Source: a virus
IMG/VR virus record: IMGVR_UViG_3300027782_000348
Coordinates: 1 to 24,701 of that record
Length of the DNA stretch: 24,701 nt
Strand: one strand, 5' to 3'
The number at the start of each line of letters is the position of its first letter. The stretch's first letter is position 1. Position numbers and translations under genes: made by a program. The notes under the pieces were generated by a model, which saw nothing but the letters and a program-made list of their open reading frames with translations, was not told the DNA's origin and ran no database searches. Below are positions 20,572 through 24,701 of the stretch, piece after piece.

Positions 20572-21127
20572 TTTTAACGCACAAAGATGTCCAAGCGGCA
20601 GTCCTTGCCAAGATGAAGATGGCCGACTCAGCGCCAACAATCACCCCAAGCTCGTTGCAAACAACGGCAGAATAGAGAGCAGCGTTTGGATGGACATCTT
20701 TTCCAACCTCTTTCATCCAACCATGAAGCTGGATAATCCTGTCATTTGCATGAGGAAAATCAGATTCGATAAGTCCAGACACATTGCTCCATGCGGGATC
20801 AATTTTGTCTTTGAAGAACGAGTTTCCAAACCCAGGGATCTTCATACCGGACTCGATGGCCGACTTCAACGCTCGCTCGTCGAATCGCTCGTAAACGAAT
20901 CGAGCAGGGCCGATTGGTCCATGTGCATCACCAAGAGTCAGGATTGCAGAAGCGATTCCGTTCGTCAGATTTCCGCTTCCAAAGAACGAGTTGACGGCGG
21001 CTCCAGAGCTTGAGTTCTGGTTGTTCCTTGCCGCCGTATCGTGTGCATCGAAGACAGCCTGAAGAAGCTCCAGTTTCTTTGGAGTGACTTCAGCAAGAGC
21101 GAAATCGATGTTCAGGTTCAGAACCAT
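20561..21127 (-). CDS. Citrate-synthase-like protein, catalytic residues altered
   Basis: The 188-aa product matches the C-terminal half of citrate synthase in order. Residues 38-68 align with the 'NAST...SGANPF...IAAGIASL' region, DAHGPIG (67-73) with GPAHGGA, IPGFGNSFFKDKIDP (97-111) with MGFGHRVYKNYDP, HPNAALYSAVV (146-156) with YPNVDFYSGII, and FILARTAAW (171-179) with FAMARTVGW. Of the E. coli-type triad, His264 is kept (His69), but His305 is Asn102 and Asp362 is Ala150. Arg314 of DPRA is also Ala112. The N-terminal half is missing. This is recognition by eye; the fold call is fairly firm, activity unlikely. It overlaps both neighbours. Confidence 0.75.
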   Translation of the reverse strand: MVLNLNIDFALAEVTPKKLELLQAVFDAHDTAARNNQNSSSGAAVNSFFGSGNLTNGIASAILTLGDAHGPIGPARFVYERFDERALKSAIESGMKIPGFGNSFFKDKIDPAWSNVSGLIESDFPHANDRIIQLHGWMKEVGKDVHPNAALYSAVVCNELGVIVGAESAIFILARTAAWTSLCVKNER

Positions 21128-22089
21128 TGGGAAAAACCTCCACCGTTCAAGCCGACCCCGACCATCCTGATGGTGTGTACTGCGTCGCCAAGATATTGCA
21201 TCGTCTGTTCCTGTACAGCCTGTACCGCTTTCGCTTCGTAGGCCACTGCTTCCTGTATCAAGTCGTTCTCCTCTTTTCGGATAGCCATCACCATCAACTT
21301 GATGGCGTCAGGAGAAGGAGGAATCAGATAGTCGTTCACTCCGGTAGCATTGACGTGACGCATCTTCGCCATGACCGTCACCGGCTTGCTGTCGTCGCTG
21401 CTGCACCGGTCCGCGAGATAGCTGCGACGATACTGAGGAAGCGTCTCATCGGGGTCGTACACAGCTACATCAAGCTCCAAAAGAGTTGTAGCATTGTACT
21501 CGTACAATCGGCTCGCCGTGTTGGTCGCCTCGCGGATGACCCCGGTAAGGCTGGTGAACTTCTTGGTAGATTGAACGTACGGAAGAGCCAAGGTCAGCTT
21601 TTCGCCATCAATCCAAACGCTTCCAGATAACGTCCTGATCCACTGACCATTCTGGTCCACCCCCTGAAGCGTGATTGTCTTTCCGACATCTGACGCATCG
21701 CCTGGATATACGCGAAGATAGCTGTTCAATCCACCGGACATGTCTCGGTAAGAAACAACCGTTCCTCGATCGACAAGCTGTTTGCCGGCGCACGCCGAGT
21801 TTTCTCCGAGCAATCCATATCCGCTCTCTTGGAACTCGAACCATTGGTTGCGAACAGTACCGACGCCGCAGCAATCTGCCACCGCTTCAATCGTCTCAAT
21901 CTGTCTAGGCCAAGTAATACACCCACCAACGGTGTTTATCGTGAACCGACCGTACGCTCCCGCCCAAAGACCCTTGTGCAGCAACCGGCGACACGCCTGA
22001 TTGATGTAGTCATAGACGCGCGGATCATCGACACACACGCCGACAACGCGGGCAATCGTAGATTGGATGTCCTGAACGATCAGTTTCAT
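21118..22089 (-). CDS. Podoviral neck/adaptor-like (tail tubular protein A-like) protein
   Basis: The 323-aa product begins with helices (VYDYINQACRRLLHKGLWAG) and then CITWPRQIETIEAVADC and RNQWFEFQESGYGL. A central beta-rich part follows (LRVYPGDASDVGKTITLQGV), and later YLADRCS and a C-terminal helix rich in Glu/Ala (AVAYEAKAVQAVQEQTMQYL). I associate 'YINQA...RLL..G.W.G', 'ITWPRxxxTI' and 'RNxWFEF' with podovirus-type neck or tail-tube proteins. Position between the fibre and ejection-protein genes agrees. The start ATG overlaps the collar-gene stop (TGA 22088-22086) in the -1 frame, which matters for that gene. Confidence 0.65.
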   Translation of the reverse strand: MKLIVQDIQSTIARVVGVCVDDPRVYDYINQACRRLLHKGLWAGAYGRFTINTVGGCITWPRQIETIEAVADCCGVGTVRNQWFEFQESGYGLLGENSACAGKQLVDRGTVVSYRDMSGGLNSYLRVYPGDASDVGKTITLQGVDQNGQWIRTLSGSVWIDGEKLTLALPYVQSTKKFTSLTGVIREATNTASRLYEYNATTLLELDVAVYDPDETLPQYRRSYLADRCSSDDSKPVTVMAKMRHVNATGVNDYLIPPSPDAIKLMVMAIRKEENDLIQEAVAYEAKAVQAVQEQTMQYLGDAVHTIRMVGVGLNGGGFSQWF

Positions 22090-22819
22090 TTGGTGTAATA
22101 GACTCGCGCGGTCCGCTTGATAAAGTAAACACCATAGAACGGAGGAAGGTTGTTGTGCGATAGCCCGCCGCCAAAGTTGTCAGCTACCACATGGATACCA
22201 GATTCAAATGAAAAGTCATCATTTCCGTTGCCAGCAGGTTTTTGGGCGAAGTCCGTAGGTTTAAGACAGGCGTTCCGTTAGCAGTCTCCACCCGAACATT
22301 ATGATTGTGAGTTGGTATTTCTGAATCCGACAAAACATGCTTGTCTTCTCCTACAACAGATGTCGCCGTTGCGGTTCCGTTTACAGCAACAGCGCCGCTC
22401 GCCGCAAAAGCTCCGACACCGACCGGGAATCGTGCCGCGAACGCTGCATCAATCTCCCACATCGGACCTGTGACGCTTGTGACCGTGACTGCACCATCGC
22501 CACCGTCGTACAGCCCAAGATCAATCGTCGAACCAACGAACATCCGCCGCTCTTGACCAGCCGCTTCAACCGTGTTCTTTCGAATCCAGAACCCCTGGGT
22601 GAAGATCCACCAAAGCCCTTGATCATCGAGCCAAGGATAAACACGGTTGTTGATCGCAGGAAACGATGCTCCAAAGTTAAAGAACGAGTTTCCGATGGTG
22701 CTGTTAAAAATCGCCTGCGTCCCGCTGATGATGTCGTTGGCCAACGTCTGGTAGTTGGTCGGGCAATAGTTTACAGGAAGGCTTGGAGGAACAAGGTTGA
22801 TCAGTGTTAGATTTGCCAT
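22086..22819 (-). CDS. Collar-domain tail fibre protein, apparent -1 frameshift
   Basis: The frame from ATG 22819 gives 211 residues to TAG at 22184-22186. It includes a tail-collar segment with LSDSEIPTHNHNVRVE. After this the zero frame becomes implausible (LLATEMMTFHLNLVSMW), while the -1 frame continues PAGNGNDDFSFESG, DNFGGGLSHNNLPPFYGVYF, IKRTARVYY to TGA 22088-22086. 'NNLPPFYxVYFIKRT' is the usual C-terminus of phage collar fibre proteins, and this stop overlaps the next start as ATGA. The switch lies at or near C-AAA-AAC (22244-22238). I give the full span; a truncated zero-frame product would end at 22184. The short tail fibre may bind the host. Confidence 0.7.
22238..22244 (-). other. 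C-AAA-AAC candidate slippery site or homopolymer indel
   Basis: Read on the minus strand, zero-frame codons CCC-AAA-AAC then CTG meet the start of the sensible -1 frame (CCT-GCT-GGC). C-AAA-AAC resembles A-AAA-AAC-type slippery heptamers but starts with C. A weak AAATGA/TCATTT stem follows about 13 bases later. Adding one A to the five-A run would also restore one continuous frame. Confidence 0.45.
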
Positions 22820-22820
22820 A

Positions 22821-24668
22821 TTATTCCGATGTGTAAGTAAACGGGTTCACGTCGCACGCTTCAAGCGTCTTGCATCCTTGGGAAGTCCTGCACTCTCCGA
22901 CCACGGACTCCTGTACATCGTAAGCGTGGACGCGGACGCTCTTGATGCGACAAAATCCGGTGATGGTCAAAGCCATCTGCACTTCGTACAAGTTACGGGT
23001 CGGTGTGCTGATGGTTGAATTGCACGATGTATCTTCCGGAGTCGGAAGACGCATCTTCGGCCTGTACTGAGGCTGAAAGTTAGCAATCGGACAAAGGTTG
23101 CTGCACTGGTTCGTTGTGGCGCACTCCGACCAGTTCGCCCAATCCAGCCATCCTGGATATTGGTCCGGTCGATATTGCACGTTGAACGCAGCGGTTCCAT
23201 CAAGCGCATCGATGAAGATGTCCCCTGAATCAAGCCGTTTCAGTCCGAACGGAATCTCAAAGTTGTAAGCCCTTGTCTGCACCAACCACTCAATCGAGCT
23301 TGGTCCGTTCGCAACGCTGTTGTCCTCCTTCTCCGCCTTGCTGATCTCCCAGAACTGGATTGATTGGTCAGAACCGCGAGCAAGAACGAAGCATCGGTCA
23401 CCGTAAGCATTCTCTGACTTCAAGACCTGCAACACGTCGAGTCCGGTCCAGATTCCAGCCCAAGCCGGCGGAAACTTTTTCCGCATCGACGTGATCAGGT
23501 CGAAATCAAGGACAAGCAACGCCTTGTGGATGACACCTTCAGAGTTGTACCTAGGCTGTGCAGTCATCAACAGCCGGTTGTCGAACACGACCGCAGAGCT
23601 TGCCCAAAGAAGATTGGTCTGATCGTTGTCGGTGATGTTAAGAACCTCGTTGCTGATTGGGGTATTGCCCCAATCGTTGAACGACCTCCTTGCTATGATG
23701 AAAGAGCGCACGCCATCAACCGCCCGATAGAAAACGTCACCGTTGATCGTTATCGCAGACCTGGAACCAAGAGCGCCATTGGTCAACAAGCTGATTGCTT
23801 GGATTGGATAGTTCAGGTTCTTCCAGATATCACGATCAACCGGAGCATTGATGCTGAAAACGTATCGAGGAGTGAAGATCAGGAGCGGACCTTGGCCGAG
23901 AGATGTGTCCGGGTTTCCCGGTATGCACATCGCCGTGATACCTCCAGAATCAGAAGGAACGGCGAAATCTCCGCCACTGTTGAGGAACGTGTTCTCCGTT
24001 TCCTTTAGAACGCTCGCGCGCGTTCCGTCACCATAGACGATATCGGTTGCTCTGAATGAGAACCCATTTTCAAGAGCATACCATATTCGCCCGTTGACGT
24101 AGGCCATCATCCTCCCGCACTTGATTTCATCAATGTTTGCTCTTCGGATTGCAACACCATCAAAAATCAACGGACCACTGACACCATCTTGGATGATGAC
24201 AAAGTTTTCTGCCTGCACCATCCATCCATCAAGTATATTGGAAGGGTTATAAAGGCTTGAGGATGTGGATATGTTTTGGACGCTGTTCTGGTCGATGTCG
24301 TACAGCCAAACTTTGCCACTGATCAACATCAGGATGAACGTCCTGCCGTTGTCTGCGATGTACGGAAGAGCGCATTGAAGGATACCCGTCAATCCGCTTG
24401 GATTGTAGCATTCCTCCGAATATCCATCAGCCGTGATGTTGGTGATGTCCGCAGTGATTGTCGCATTATCTGCGGTGATTGCATCGCATATGACCATGTC
24501 CTTCTGGATGAATCCGGGACGAGGAGACACGAATCCCTGCCGGAAGCTGGCGTTGACCGCGAACGCGACCTGGTTCTTGTCCACCTCTGACGGCATCACG
24601 CCGGAATCAACGCCACCCTCAAAGGTGACGGATCCATCGGTGTACCTTTTCGGTGCGCGTTCGCTCAT
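22821..24668 (-). CDS. Tail beta-propeller protein, gp10/tail-tubular-B-like
   Basis: The 615-aa product opens with VTFEGGVDSG, then NQVAFAVNASFRQGFVSPRP, a start seen in large podoviral tail proteins. Repeated strand-rich blocks follow (FVIIQDGVSGPLIFDGVAIR, GRMMAYVNGRIWYALENGFS, LLIFTPRYVFSINAP, AITINGDVFYRAVDGVRSFI), consistent with a beta-propeller like P22 gp10 or tail tubular protein B. Cys-rich segments (ECATTNQCSNLC, ECRTSQGCKTLEAC) near the C-terminus are unusual and may form disulfides or bind metal. It is the first complete gene of the minus-strand operon in the window, with the collar fibre gene following directly. Assignment is by pattern and context. Confidence 0.65.
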   Translation of the reverse strand: MSERAPKRYTDGSVTFEGGVDSGVMPSEVDKNQVAFAVNASFRQGFVSPRPGFIQKDMVICDAITADNATITADITNITADGYSEECYNPSGLTGILQCALPYIADNGRTFILMLISGKVWLYDIDQNSVQNISTSSSLYNPSNILDGWMVQAENFVIIQDGVSGPLIFDGVAIRRANIDEIKCGRMMAYVNGRIWYALENGFSFRATDIVYGDGTRASVLKETENTFLNSGGDFAVPSDSGGITAMCIPGNPDTSLGQGPLLIFTPRYVFSINAPVDRDIWKNLNYPIQAISLLTNGALGSRSAITINGDVFYRAVDGVRSFIIARRSFNDWGNTPISNEVLNITDNDQTNLLWASSAVVFDNRLLMTAQPRYNSEGVIHKALLVLDFDLITSMRKKFPPAWAGIWTGLDVLQVLKSENAYGDRCFVLARGSDQSIQFWEISKAEKEDNSVANGPSSIEWLVQTRAYNFEIPFGLKRLDSGDIFIDALDGTAAFNVQYRPDQYPGWLDWANWSECATTNQCSNLCPIANFQPQYRPKMRLPTPEDTSCNSTISTPTRNLYEVQMALTITGFCRIKSVRVHAYDVQESVVGECRTSQGCKTLEACDVNPFTYTSE

Positions 24669-24701
24669 CGGTTAGGCTTGGATTCGTTGCACCGAGAATG
24701 A
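24665..24701 (-). CDS. Probable 3' end of another virion gene, frame uncertain
   Basis: On the minus strand two frames end just before or at the 24668 start. One gives ...CNESKPNR with TGA at 24667-24665, an ATGA overlap typical of this phage. The other gives ...SVQRIQA with TAA at 24674-24672. Only about ten residues are visible, so neither product nor frame can be decided. Confidence 0.3.
   Translation of the reverse strand, partial: HSRCNESKPNR

Noticed and set aside
20571-20640. Longer N-terminus for the sulfotransferase-like protein
   Set aside because: It would read out of frame through the end of the citrate-synthase-like gene; the P-loop starts right after the ATG at 20571.
1-24701. 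tRNA genes, integrase or transposase
   Set aside because: No cloverleaf with a CCA end, tyrosine or serine recombinase motif, or transposase was seen by eye. A tRNAscan-SE run would be decisive for tRNAs.

Overview
This window looks like part of a tailed-phage genome, or a prophage or metagenomic phage contig. About 47 tightly packed genes fall into two convergent blocks. The plus-strand block (1-14394) carries replication, recombination and nucleotide-metabolism genes plus many small hypothetical genes. The minus-strand block (14381-24701) carries virion genes. Two large internal-virion-like proteins, a podoviral neck/adaptor-like protein and a tail beta-propeller-like protein, with no tape-measure or sheath gene, suggest podovirus-like morphology. 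Terminase, portal, major capsid protein and a replicative DNA polymerase are not in the window. The first three probably lie beyond base 24701, upstream of the minus-strand operon.

The host cannot be named. Many plus-strand genes that follow a gap have an A-rich leader containing AACAAA instead of a Shine-Dalgarno, while genes inside runs are joined by 4-base ATGA or GTGA overlaps. A GGTCGN hexamer repeat at 1962-2057 encodes a Ser-Trp/Arg/Gly dipeptide protein. Both features fit a non-proteobacterial host (the Bacteroidota or Planctomycetes-Verrucomicrobia side), but this is inference.

Layout. 1-1488: small hypothetical genes, including a secreted lysozyme-like protein (654-986). 1489-1622: a structured gap. 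1623-3513: a coupled run with a DUF6948-like protein, the hexamer-repeat gene, a tiny membrane protein with a DnaJ-like zinc motif, a C5 cytosine methyltransferase and small genes. 3514-3858: the only long gap, with two inverted repeats and a candidate promoter. 3859-7008: a coiled-coil protein, an excisionase-type HTH protein, RecT-like annealase, RecE-like nuclease and a DUF669-like ssDNA-binding protein. 7062-9290: ThyX and small genes including DUF6378-like and ribbon-helix-helix proteins. 9344-13619: SF2 helicase, SSB, RuvC-like resolvase, small genes and an AEP primase-helicase. 13621-14394: a second cytosine methyltransferase whose 3' end overlaps a zinc-binding ORF in another frame. 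On the minus strand, in transcription order: tail beta-propeller protein, collar-type fibre protein (apparently frameshifted), neck/adaptor protein, citrate-synthase-like protein, sulfotransferase-like P-loop protein, three internal virion/ejection candidates and three small basic proteins.

The most unusual items are a citrate-synthase-fold protein inside the virion operon that has lost two of three catalytic residues, the apparent -1 frameshift at C-AAA-AAC in the collar gene, the membrane/zinc microprotein at 2117-2275, and the zinc-binding ORF overlapping the second methyltransferase.
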